Positions 34,713 through 46,756 of a DNA stretch of 64,000 bases are shown here, piece after piece (positions within the stretch are counted from its first letter, which is position 1; each line of letters opens with the position of its first letter). The position numbers and the translations under genes are program-made. This DNA comes from Loxodes magnus (Eukaryota; Ciliophora; Karyorelictea; Loxodida; Loxodidae), in the NCBI GenBank assembly GCA_946699065.1, contig CAMPDV010000380.1, positions 124,001 through 188,000 of the forward strand. The letters are read 5' to 3'. Under the pieces are notes generated by a model. That model searched no databases. It was not told the origin of the DNA and was given only the letters and a program-made list of their open reading frames with translations.

Positions 34713-37700
34713 GATTAATTAAGATAAAATTTAATTAAAACTGATATTAATATAAATTAAATAAAATTTAAGTTAAACTGATTTTCACATAAATAAAATT
34801 AAATTAAAGTTAAACTTATTTTAATTTGCATTAAATTTAAAGTAAAACTGATTTTAATATAAATAAAATAAAATTTAAGTAAAACTGATTTTAATATAAA
34901 TAATATAAAATTTAAGTAAAACAAGTTTTAGCATAAGTAAAATTTAAATTAAAACTTATTTCTATTTAAATAAAATAAATTTAAGTAAAACTGATTTTAA
35001 TATAAATAAAATAAAATTTAAGTTAAACTGATTTTCACATAAATAAAATTAAATTAAAGTTAAACTTATTTTAATTTGCATTAAATTTAAAGTAAAACTT
35101 ATTTCTGTTTAAATAAAATAAAAATTAAGTAAAACTGATTTTAATATAAATAAAATAAAATTTAAAGTAAAACTGATTTTAAAATAAATAAAATAAAATT
35201 TAAAGTAAAACTTATTTCTATTTAAATAAAATAAAATTTAAGTAAAACTGATTTTAATATAAATAAAATAAAATTTAAGTATAACAAATTTTCGCATAAA
35301 TAAAATTTAAAGTAAAACTTATTTCTGTTTAAATAAAATAAAATTTAAGTAAAACGGATTTTAATATAAATAAAATAAAATTTAAGTAAAACAAATTTTA
35401 GCATAAATAAAATTTAAAGTAAAACTGATTTTAATATAAATAAAATAAATTTAAGTAAAACTGATTTTAAAATAAATAAAATAAAATTTAAGTAAAACTG
35501 ATTTTATTATAAATAAAATAAATTTAGGTAAAACTGATTTTAATGTAAATAAAATAAAATTTAAGTAAAACTGATTTTAAAATAAATAAAATAAAATTTA
35601 AGTAAAACTGATTTTAATATAAATAAAATAAAATTTAAGAAAAAAGATTTTAACATAAATAAAATTAAATTTAAGTAAAACTGATTTTAATATAAAAAAA
35701 TTAAATTTTAGTAAAACTGATTTTAATATAAATAAAATAAAATTTGAGTAAAACTTATTTTAATATAAATAAAATAAAATTTAAGTAAAACTGATTTTAA
35801 AATAAATAAAATAAAATTTAAGTAAAACTGATTTTAAATAAATAAAATAAAATTTATTTAAAACTGATTTTAACATAAATAAAATAAAATTTAAGTATAA
35901 CAAATTTTCGCATAAATAAAATTTAAGTAAAACTGATTTTTATAAATAAATAAAATAAAATTTAAGTAAAACTGATTTTAATATAAATAAAATTAAATAT
36001 AAGTAAAACTGATTTTAATATAAATAAAATAAATATAAGTAAAACTGATTTTAATATAAATAAAATAAATATAAGTAAAACTGATTTTAATATAAATAAA
36101 ATAAAATTTAAGTAAAACTGATTTTAATATAAATAAATAAAATTTAAAGTAAATCTTATTTCTGTTTAAATAAAATAAAATTTAAGTAAAACTGATTTTA
36201 ATATAAATAAAATTAAATTAAAGTAAAACTGATTTTAATATAAATAAAATAAATATAAGTAAAACTGATTTTAATATAAATAAAATAAAATTTAAGTAAA
36301 ACTGATTTTAATATAAATAAAATTTATAAGTAAAACTGATTTTAATATAAATAAAATAAATATAAGTAAAACTGATTTTAATATAAATAAAATAAAATTT
36401 AAGTAAAACTGATTTTAATATAAATAAAATTAAATTTAAGTAAAACTGATTTTAATATAAATAAAATAAAATTTAAGTAAAACTGATTTTAATATAAATA
36501 AATTAAATATAAGTAAAACTGATTTTAATTTAAATAAATTAAATTTAAGTAAAACTGATTTTAATATAAATAAAATTAAATTTAAGTAAAACTGATTTTA
36601 ATATAAATAAAATAAAATTAAGTAAAACTGATTTTAATATAAATAAAATTAAATTAAGTAAAACTGATTTTAACATAAATAAAATAAAATTAAGTAAAAC
36701 TGATTTTAATATGCATTAAATTTAATTTAGTAAAACTGATTTTAATATAAATAAAATTAAATTTAAGTAAAACTGATTTTAATATAAATAAAATAAAATT
36801 TAAGTAAAACGGATTTTAATATAAATAAAATAAAATTTAAGTAAAACAAATTTTAGCATAAATAAAATTTAAAGTAAAACTGATTTTAATATAAATAAAA
36901 TAAATTTAAGTAAAACTGATTTTAAAATAAATAAAATAAAATTTAAGTAAAACTGATTTTATTATAAATAAAATAAATTTAGGTAAAACTGATTTTAATG
37001 TAAATAAAATAAAATTTAAGTAAAACTGATTTTAAAATAAATAAAATAAAATTTAAGTAAAACTGATTTTAATATAAATAAAATAAAATTTAAGAAAAAA
37101 GATTTTAACATAAATAAAATTAAATTTAAGTAAAACTGATTTTAATATAAAAAATTAAATTTTAGTAAAACTGATTTTAATATAAATAAAATAAAATTTA
37201 AGTAAAACTGATTTTAATATAAATAAAATATAAATTTAAGTAAAACTGATTTTAATATAAATAAAATAAAATTTAAGTAAAACTGATTTTAAATAAATAA
37301 AATAAAATTTATTTAAAACTGATTTTAACATAAATAAAATTAAATTTAAGTAAAACTGATTTTAATATAAATAAAATAAATTTAAGAAAAACTGATTTTA
37401 ATATAAATAAAATAAATTTAAGTAAAACTGATTTTAATATAAATAAAATAAAATTTAAGTAAAACAAATTTTAGCATAAATAAAATTTAAAGTAAATCTT
37501 ATTTCTGTTTAAATAAAATAAAATTTAAGTAAAACTGATTTTAAAATAAATAAAATTAAATTAAAGTAAAACTGATTTTAGCATAAATAAAATTTAAAGT
37601 AAAACTTATTTCTGTTTAAATAAAATAAAATTTAAGTAAAACAAATTTGAGCATAAATAAAATTTAAAGTAAAACTGATTTTAATATAAATAAAATAAAT

Positions 37701-40700
37701 TTAAGTAAAACTGATTTTAAAATAAATAAAATAAAATTTAAGTAAAACTGTTTTTAATATAAATAAAATTTAATTTAAGTAAAACTGATTTTAATATAAA
37801 TAAAATAAAATTTAAGTAAAACTGATTGTTATATAAATAAATTTAATTTAAGTAAAACTGATTTTAATTTGCATTAAATTTAATTTATGTAAAACTAAAT
37901 TTAATAAAATAAAACAAAATTTAAGTAAAATTGATTTTAATATAAATAAAATAAAATTAAAGTTAAAATGATTTTAACATAAATAAAATTAAATTAAAGT
38001 TAAACTGATTTTCACATAAATAAAATAAAATTAAAGTTAAACTGATTTTAATTTGCATTAAATTTAATTTATTCGAAACTGATATTACCATAAATTAAAT
38101 TAAATTTAAGTTAAACTGATTTTAATATAAATAAAATAAAATTTAAGTAAAACTGATTGTTATATAAATAAATTTAATTTAAGTAAAACTGATTTTAATT
38201 TAAATAAAATTAAATTTAAGTAAATCTGTTTTTAATAAAAATAAAAATAAATTTAAGTAAAACTGATTTTAATATAAATAAAATAAAATTTAAGTAAAAC
38301 TGATTGTTATATAAATAAATTTAATTTAAGTAAAACTGATTTTAATTTGCATTAAATTTAATTTATGTAAAACTAAATTTAATATAAATAAAACAAAATT
38401 TAAGTAAAATTGATTTTAATATAAAAAAAAAAAAATTTAAGAAAAAAGATTATAATTTAAATAAAATTAATTTATGTAAAACTGATTTAAATTCAAATAA
38501 AATAAAATTTAAGTAAAACTGATTTTAATATAAATAAAATTTAATTTAAGTAAAACTGATTTTAATATAAATAAAATTAAATTAAAGTAAAACTTATTTC
38601 TATTTAAATAAAATTAAATTTAAGTTAAACTGATTTTAAAATAAATAAAATTAAATTTAAGTTAAAATGATTTTAATATAAATAAAATAAATTTTAAGTA
38701 AACAGATTTTAATATAAACAAAATAAAATTTATGAAATTTAAAAAGATTTTAATGTAAATAAAATAAAATAAAATAAAATTTAAGTAAAACTGATTTTAA
38801 TATAAATAAAATATTAAGTAAAACTGATTTTAATATAAATAAAATAAAATTTAAATAAAACTTATTTTAATGTAAATAAAATAAAATTTAAGTAAAACTG
38901 ATTTTAAAATAAATAAAATAAAATTTAAAGTAAAACTTATTTCTATTAAAATTAAATCAAATTTAAGTAAAACTGATTTTAATATAAATAAAATAAAATT
39001 TAATTAAAACAGATTTTAATAGAAATAAAATAAAATTTAAGTAAAACTGATTTTAATATAAATAAAAAAAATTTAAGAAAAAAGATTTTAATTTAAATAA
39101 AATTAATTTAAGTAAAACCGATATTAATATAAATTAAATAAAATTTAAGTTAAAATGATTTTAACATAAATAAAATTTAATTAAAGTAAAACTGATTTTA
39201 ATATAAATAAAATTTAATTTAAGTAAAACTGATTGTAATATAAATAAAATAAAATTTAAGTAAAACTGATATTAATATAAATTAAATAAAATTAAGTTAA
39301 AATGATTTTAACATAAATAAAATTAAATTAAAGTAAAACTGATTTTAATATAAATAAAATTAAATTTAAGTTAAAATGATTTTAAAATAAATAAAATAAA
39401 ATTTAAGAAAAAAGATTTTAATTTAAATAAAATTGATTTCAGTAAAACTGATATTAATATATATTAAATAAAATTTAAGTTAAAATGATTTTAACATAAA
39501 TAAAATTAAATTAAAGTAAAACTGATTTTAATATAAATAAAATAAAATTTAAGTAAAACTGATTTTAATTTGCATTAAATTTAATTTATGTAAAACTGAT
39601 AATAATATAAATTAAATAAAATTTAAGTTAAAATGATTTTAACATAAATAAAATTAAATTAAAGTAAAACTGATTTTAATATAAATAAAATTTAATTTAA
39701 GTAAAACTGATTTTAATATAAATAAAATTTAATTAAAGTAAAACTTATTTCTATTTAAATAAAATTAAATTTAGGTTAAACTGATTTTAAAATAAATAAA
39801 ATAAAATTTAAGTTAAAATGATTTGAATTTAAATAAAATAAAATTTAAGTAAAACTGATTTGAATATAAATAAAATAAAATTTAATTAAAACTGATTTTA
39901 ATATAAATAAAATAAAATTTAACTAAAACTGATTTTGATAATAATAAAAATAAATTTAAGTTATATTTATTTTAATATAAATAAAATAAAATTTAAGTAA
40001 AACTGATTGTTATAAAATAAATTTAATTTAAGTAAAACTGATATTAATTTAAATAAAATAAAATTTAAGTAAAACTGATTTTAATTTAAATAAAAGTTAA
40101 ATTTAAGTAAAACTGATATTAATATAAATAAAATTAAATTTAAGTAAAACTGATTTTAATATAAATAAAATTAAATTTAAGTAAAACTGATTTTAATATA
40201 AATAAAATAAAATTTAAGTAAAACTGATTTTAATATAAATAAAATAAAATTTAAGTAAAACTGATTTTAATATAAATAAAATATAAATTTAAGTAAAACT
40301 GATTTTAATATAAATAAAAATAAATTTAAGTAAAACTTATTTTAATATAAATAAAATAAAATTTAAGTAAAACTGATTTTAATATAAATAAAATAAAATT
40401 TAATGAAAACTGATTTTTAAATAAAATAAATAAAATATTTAAGTAAAACTGATTTTAATATAAATAATAAAATTTAAGTAAAACTGATTTTAATATAAAT
40501 AAAATAAAATTTAAGTAAAACTGATTTTAATATAAATAAAATAAAATTTAAGTAAAACTGATTTTAATATAAAAAAATAAAATTTAAGTAAAACTGATTT
40601 TAATATAAATAAAATAAAATTTAAGTAAAACTGATTTTAATATAAATAAAATAAAATTTAAGTAAAACTGATTTTAATATAAATAAAATAAAATTTAAGT

Positions 40701-41696
40701 AAAACTGATTTTAATATAAATAGAATTAATTCAATAAAAACTGATTTTAATATAAATAAAATAAAATTTAAGTAAAACTGATTTTAAAATAAATAAAATA
40801 AAATTTAAGTAAAACTGATTAAATTAAATAAAATAAAATAAAATTTAAGTAAAACTGATTTAAATTTAAATAAAATAAATTTAAGTAAAACTGATTTTAA
40901 TATAATCAAAATTTAATTTAAGTAAAACTGATTTTATTTAAATAAAATTAAATTTAATTAAAACTGATTTTAATATAAATAAAATTTAATTTAAGTAAAA
41001 CTGATTTTGATATGAATAAAATAAAATTTAAGTAAAACTGATTTTAATATAAATAAAAATAAATTTAAGTTATATTTATTTTAATATAAATAGAATTAAT
41101 TTAAGTAAAACTGATTTTAATATAAATAAAAATAAATTTAAGTTATATTTATTTTAATATAAATAGAATTAATTTAAGTAAAACTGATTTTAATATAAAT
41201 AAAATAAAATTTAAGTAAAACTGATTTTAATATAAATAAAATAAAATTTAAGTAAAACTGATTTTAATATAAATAAAATAAAATTTAAGTAAAACTGATT
41301 TTAATATAAATAAAATAAAATTTAAGTAAAACTGATTTTAATTTAAATAAAATAAAATTAAGTAAAACTGATTTTAATATAAATAAAATAAAATTTAAAT
41401 AAAACTGATTTTAATTTAAATTAAATTTAATTTAAGTAAAACTGATTTGAATCTAAATAAAATAAAATTTAAGTAAAACTGATTTTAATATAAATAAAAT
41501 AAAATTTAAGTAAAACTGATTTGAATCTAAATAAAATAAAATTTAAGTAAAACTGATTTTAATATAAATAAAATTAAATTTAAGTAAAACTGATTTTAAT
41601 ATAAATAAAATAAAATTTAAGTAAAACTGATTTTAATAAAAATTAAATTAAATTTAAGTAAAACTGATTTTAATATAAATAAAATATAATTTAAGT
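34713..41696. repeat. AT-rich satellite, about 37-bp unit
   Basis: Seven kilobases of a degenerate tandem repeat with core GTAAAACTGATTTTAATAT followed by AAATAAAATAAAATTTAA, about 190 units. Variants include CTTATTTCTATTT, CAAATTTTAGCAT and TTTGCATTAAATTTAA blocks, arranged in higher-order patterns: blocks near 35300-35680 and 36800-37100 repeat the same order of variants. Apart from the CTGA and AAAC steps there is almost no G or C. No coding potential. Confidence 0.9.
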
Positions 41697-42349
41697 ACTT
41701 TCACTTTTAATAAAAAGTATTAAAAATTCAAATGCTTTTTTTTTATTTTAATTTTTATTCTCTTTAAATTTTTCGTCCTCTCTCTACTCGCGAAACACTA
41801 TTCTCGTAATAAACAATTTTAAACAATTATAAACAATAATAAATATTCCACTATTCTTAAAACAAATTATCCTTTTAAAATACTTTATTAATAACGCAAT
41901 TACTCTTTTAGATTAAAAAATTAGGTACATATTCAATCATTAATAATTTTCTAAATACTTACGCTCTTTTTTGCTTAATTATATATTATTTACGTACTCT
42001 TTCACTCCAACAATTTAAACAAGAATTTATATCATTATAATTTATTATTATTATATATGTTTATTCAACTACGTTGCTACATAATTTCTTAGAGTTGTAA
42101 CTCAACTTTAGTATACATTAAATTTGATATCATTGCTGTTTAGCCGTATAATATCATAGTAATTTTTATATATGAGTATAGTAGTATAACTGAATAACAG
42201 TATAACTGTATAATAAAATTATAGATTGCTATTATAACTTTATAAAAGTACAGCAATATAGCAGTATAACTGTATATATACTATAATAGTATTGTAACAT
42301 AGTAATATAGTAGTATATAGTAGTATATTGATTATTCAAACACTTAAAT
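41697..42349. repeat. unique AT sequence with a TAGTATA-type simple repeat
   Basis: 41697-42100 is unique AT-rich sequence. From about 42110 to 42330 the motif (A)TAGTATA(AC) recurs irregularly (CAGTATAACTG, TAGTAGTATA and similar). It abuts the stop codon of the WD gene on the minus strand, so it is probably its 3' flank. Confidence 0.6.
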
Positions 42350-44647
42350 TCATTAATTTAAATAAATATATTAATTTAATAAGTTCATTAATTTAATAAT
42401 AATTCTATTCCTTGCCTGCTTTCTCATCTATATGTTGCTTGCTTCACAATCACTCAATCTCATTCCATAGGGAGCATATACACTATTCCAATCCAACTAC
42501 TTTATTATTAAATTAATTAAATTGACACCTACCTATCCTACAGATTCATCAACACTTAACAACCTCTATACATTCCATCTTCTCAAGTAGCCACATACAT
42601 CTTCAGCATAGATTCATCTTGAATCCTTTGATAATGCCTATGAATATATTGCATATTCGTGACCATTCAAAGTTAATACACACTAACCAGCTGAAAAAGA
42701 CCATATCTTTATGGTTGAGTCACGAGATGCTGATATGATATATCTAGAGTCCAAGGAGATTACTACCGAGTTAATAGAATCAGTATGTCTCTCTAAAGTT
42801 CTCAGGAGAGTACCATCAGGGAAATTCCAAATCTTTATGGTTGAGTCATCAGAGGCTGATATGATATATCTAGAGTCAAAGGAGATTACTACCGATAAAA
42901 TAGAATCAGTATGTCCCTTTAATGTTCTCAGGAGAGTACCATCAGAGAAGTTTCAGATCTTTATGGTTCTGTCAGGTCAGGCTGAACCTGATACTATATA
43001 TCTAGAGTTAGAGGAGATTACTACGGAGAAAATAGAATCAGTATCTTCCTCTAAAGTTCTCAGGAGAGTACCATCAGAGAAATTCCATATCTTGATTGTT
43101 TTGTCACGAGATACTGATATGATATATCTAGAGTCATAGGAGATTACTACTGAGTTAATAGCAGAAGTATGTCCCTTTAATGTATTGATTAAGGCAGATG
43201 TTTAAGAATCTCAGATCTTAATTGTTTTATCCCATGAACCAGTGATGATGTATTGATTGTCAGGAGAGATAGCTATTGATCTGATGCAGTCGAAATGACC
43301 TTTAAGTTCATGAGGATACTCAGTTGCTATATCGGATAGATCAGCATTACTCAATACACAACCGATAAATTTAGTGTTTCTTAAATTACATTGATGGAAA
43401 CTTGAATTTGAGAAATCACATTCAGTAAATGTCATGTCCGATAGATCTGCTTGCACTAATCTCATATCGGAGAAATTTTATTATGATGCAAACTTAACAT
43501 TCAGGTAGTTAAGTATCGTTATCACATTCGATGATACCTACGATACTTCCTATGATGTTCTAGATAACTCTAACACCTAATTTAATTTATCAGCCAGTTA
43601 TTAGTTAGATACCCTAGATAACTATAATAAGACCGATGTTTAAAAGGCTAAGCTTGAGTGATTTAAAGGATGTTACTTCAAATATTAAATATCGATATTT
43701 TGTTGTTTTATTAGTTGGTCTAAAATTTGAATTAACTATTCGAATGTTAGAGTATTGAAATTCACTAAGGCTTATTTTATCAAGTTTGGCTGCTCTTAAA
43801 GTTATTGAACTTAAAAGTTCTATTACTCAAACTTAAGTTCAATAATATGTTAAAGTAACTGTTAATCATTACTTTATAGAGTTCTTGAAACTTCTTGGTA
43901 TATATTAAATTTAGATTAGTCTTTTTACATTAGTTACTCTTAAACTTATTATTTGTCTTAATTTTAGTGTCTTAGGGAGGCTTAGTCTTAATATAAGTAT
44001 TATAATTATTTATTTTGTTATATACCTTATTGAAGATCCTATACTTGTTCTTGTTGGGACAACTTTTATTATTATTGACCTTGACATAGACCACTTATTA
44101 CATTTTATTAACTGAAATAAGATTCTATGAACTAACAAGCTTTTTACTGAGTTAATATCTAACACTATGAATGATCTCTCAGAAAATTGAAGGCATTTAA
44201 GAGATAATACTGAATATTGTATCGCAAACCTTAATCATTCAAATTTAAGTTAGATTCTTACTTTATCACATTGATTTCTCTTAAGATATCCGTAAATTAC
44301 TACTATTATTCTTATAGCTAATATTGATTTACCTACTGGTGGATATGCTAGCGCTATTACTATTATTATTAAATGCTGAGTTCCGATAATCGATTCAGTA
44401 AATTCTTAATCTTATTCACTCTTTAAGTATATTATTCTATCAAGATCTTGAATATTCATTTAATTACTTACTACCAGATATTATTCCACTATTTACTAAC
44501 ACCATTGATAACATTCCTTATAAACTATAGCTGCTCTTATTTCTAATTCTATTATTCCTATAACCAATCGAGTTATTGATTTAACCATACTTAATTCAAT
44601 ATTTTATGGTGCTGATGCAACTAAGGCTATATTGGTTATTATACCAT
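42350..44647 (-). CDS. Gln-rich helical/pentapeptide/WD40 protein, 765 aa, paralogue of the kinase/WD gene
   Basis: ATG 44647 to TGA 42352-42350 in one unbroken phase. The first 300 residues are Gln-rich and helical (LDWLQEQQNQKQEQ) with no kinase motifs. The middle matches the kinase/WD protein closely: FENQLIQILDQLIKQ, LKQHPLNH, SSNVITILNYLN, then pentapeptides (SDMRLVQADLSDMTF). Six WD40 repeats follow (ITGSWDKTIKIW and others) and a shared tail, DWNSVYAPYGMR. TGA encodes Trp at five sites (two IKIW positions, SAW, DSRW and VIKW). The gene is thus a relative of the 25128 gene with a different N-terminus, and converges on it across 14 kb of repeats. No introns. Function unknown; the propeller suggests a scaffold. 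Confidence 0.85.
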
Positions 44648-45094
44648 ATAGTTTTGTAGATCCTAAGGCCTGATGTTAAACATTTTAGCATGATTTGTAC
44701 ATGCGACCATTCTCGTAAATTAACATACTGTATTTAAACAGTTGAAACATTAAACACAGTTGCAAGAAAGTTGCTTGGCTTAAAACTAAGCTTAATCGAA
44801 AGCATTTCTACAGTTAGGACACTGTTACATATCCATTTATAAAAAATAAAATTAGTTTTAGTATTTAGAAACTAATTACAATGAAATAAAAATTAAAATA
44901 TTTAAAATTTAATTATTAAATTTAATTTATTAATAAAATACAAACTAATAAAGATTAATTTCTCTTAAAAAATGAGGAAAAAGAGATGGTTTATACCCAA
45001 AATAAAGGGGACCAAATCACAAAAGATGGGCTCTCCTATCAAAAATCTGAAAAGATAAAATAACTTTAGGTAAGAGATACTGAATCTCCAATCA
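44648..45094. other. intergenic between WD gene and rDNA fragment
   Basis: AT-rich sequence upstream of the minus-strand WD gene, followed by a short purine-rich stretch up to the 18S break. No gene was recognised. Confidence 0.4.
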
Positions 45095-45495
45095 TCGAGA
45101 CGAAGCCCGGTGTCGTTATTTATTGTATCTACCTCAGGATTGGGTAATTTACGCGCCTGCTGCCTTCCTTAGATGTGGTCTCTCAGGCTCCGGAATTGAA
45201 CCCTAATTCTTCGTTACCTGTCACTGCCATACTAATCCAATACCATCGAAAACTGATAGGGCAGAAACTTGAATGACCTGCCATGCTTCATGGTCCTTAT
45301 GTATTATAATTCTCACACAAACTAAATATCTAATAAACATTTTGCATGTATTCTAGAATTACTACGATTATCTAACACACCATCAAATAAACTATCACTG
45401 TTTAATGAGCCTTCGCAGTTCCACGAGTAAATGCTTAAACATGCATTGCTTAGTCTTTGAGACAAACAAATGACTACTGGCAGGATCAACCAGAT
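45095..45495 (-). rRNA. 18S rRNA, 5' part only
   Basis: The minus strand starts with CTGGTTGATCCTGCCAGTAG, the universal 5' end of small-subunit rRNA, and continues through helices known from 18S (GTCTCAAAGACTAAGC; TAGTAATTCTAGAATACATG; GGTTCAATTCCGGAG; GGCAGCAGGCGCG). Similarity stops near 45095, about 400 nt into the gene. The rest of 18S is 3.4 kb away at the other end of the rDNA segment. Confidence 0.9.
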
Positions 45496-46366
45496 TTATA
45501 CTTTTCTATTTCCATTCACTTTTTCTATATACTCCTTTCCACCCCTTCATTTATGTTTCATAACACTACCCTTCAAATATCCATACTACAGCCCACCTTT
45601 TACCCCTACTTGTCTTAAAAAATATACGCTAAGTCACCACTATAGGCATCAAGATCTTTTTACCTTCTTAGCCATCCTTCATTTCTTATATATGCATTTC
45701 TCAATTTTAGATTCACGCCTTTGTCACACATAACTCATTCATTAAGCACATCATTTTAAGCTTACAAGTTTCTTTTCTAATTTTTATCTACTTATATTGA
45801 ATCATCTTTTCTCAAACGGAAGCACTTAAAGTACTTAATACTTAAGTATCATCTTCTTCGTTCCATTCTTCATCTATCAAAACTTTTTCTTTTGCTTTCT
45901 CTTTTTTCAAATTTTCATAAATTTGAAATTTTCACTTCCTTTAGAGTCCAAGAAATCTTCTTATTTATGCTTTTTACTTTTCTTTTCATTCTTTTATCTC
46001 TATCCTTCTACTATTGATTAGCACTTAAAAATTCATCTCTTCTTCATCATCATTAGATATCAAGCATCAATACCTTTTCAAGTTGGGTCTTTAGCAGCTT
46101 TATTCAAATTTTCAAAAATTTGAAATTTTGTACTTAATAATCAAAGTAAGTTAAAGTAAGTAAAACCCCAGCAGAAATAGTAATGAGAATCTCGATGTAA
46201 AACCCTAGATAGATGATACAAATATAAGTAACTAAAGGAAAGACTAGGTACTACTCGATACAACAAGGTACTAGGTAAGATTAGGTACTATTAGATACAA
46301 CTTCTTTTTAACTAGATATTAATAGGTACATGTACTCGGTACAACTAGGTACGACTATGAGCGGTT
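45496..46366 (-). other. rDNA intergenic spacer / external transcribed spacer
   Basis: It lies between the broken 28S and the 18S 5' end in the order expected of a tandem rDNA unit. Next to the 28S break, 46180-46360 is made of irregular (T)AGGTACTA steps. A 27-nt palindromic element (TTCAAATTTTCA...AAATTTGAAATTTT) occurs twice, at 45906-45932 and 46103-46129, differing by one base. The rest is pyrimidine-rich on the plus strand. Promoter and terminator positions cannot be named. Confidence 0.65.
45906..46129. repeat. two copies of a 27-nt palindromic spacer element
   Basis: Copies at 45906-45932 and 46103-46129, about 197 bp apart, each able to form a hairpin (AAATTT arms). They differ by a single base in the loop. 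Their repetition within the rDNA spacer suggests a regulatory or processing element. Confidence 0.6.
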
Positions 46367-46719
46367 TCTGTCCGTTCTGAACTGGCCGTAGGACACTTGT
46401 GTTATCTTTTAACAGATGTGCCGCCCCAGCCAAACTCCCCACCTAACGGTTTCTCCCACCCAACTACATTGCTAGAAAGTTACTGTATGACAGGATAAGT
46501 AAAGTGATATTAGTAGTAGTATTTCAAGATCGCGGCTTCCTACTTATTCTACGCTTCCTATGCCACTCTACACTCCAGACTAGAGTAAAACTCAACAGAG
46601 TCTTCTTTCCCTGCTGATTATGCCAAGTCCGTTCCCTTGGCAGTGGCTTCGGTAGGTAGTAGATAGGGACAGTAGGAATCTCGTTAATCCATTCATGCAC
46701 GTCAATAATTAGATGACGA

Positions 46720-46756
<37 letters not shown>

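Noticed and set aside
42711-43139. Plus-strand 142-aa repeat ORF
   Set aside because: It is antisense to the WD40 repeats of the minus-strand gene at 42350-44647.
46720-46745. Group I intron or R2-type insertion at the CTCTTAAGG site of 28S
   Set aside because: The rRNA sequence is continuous across the site.
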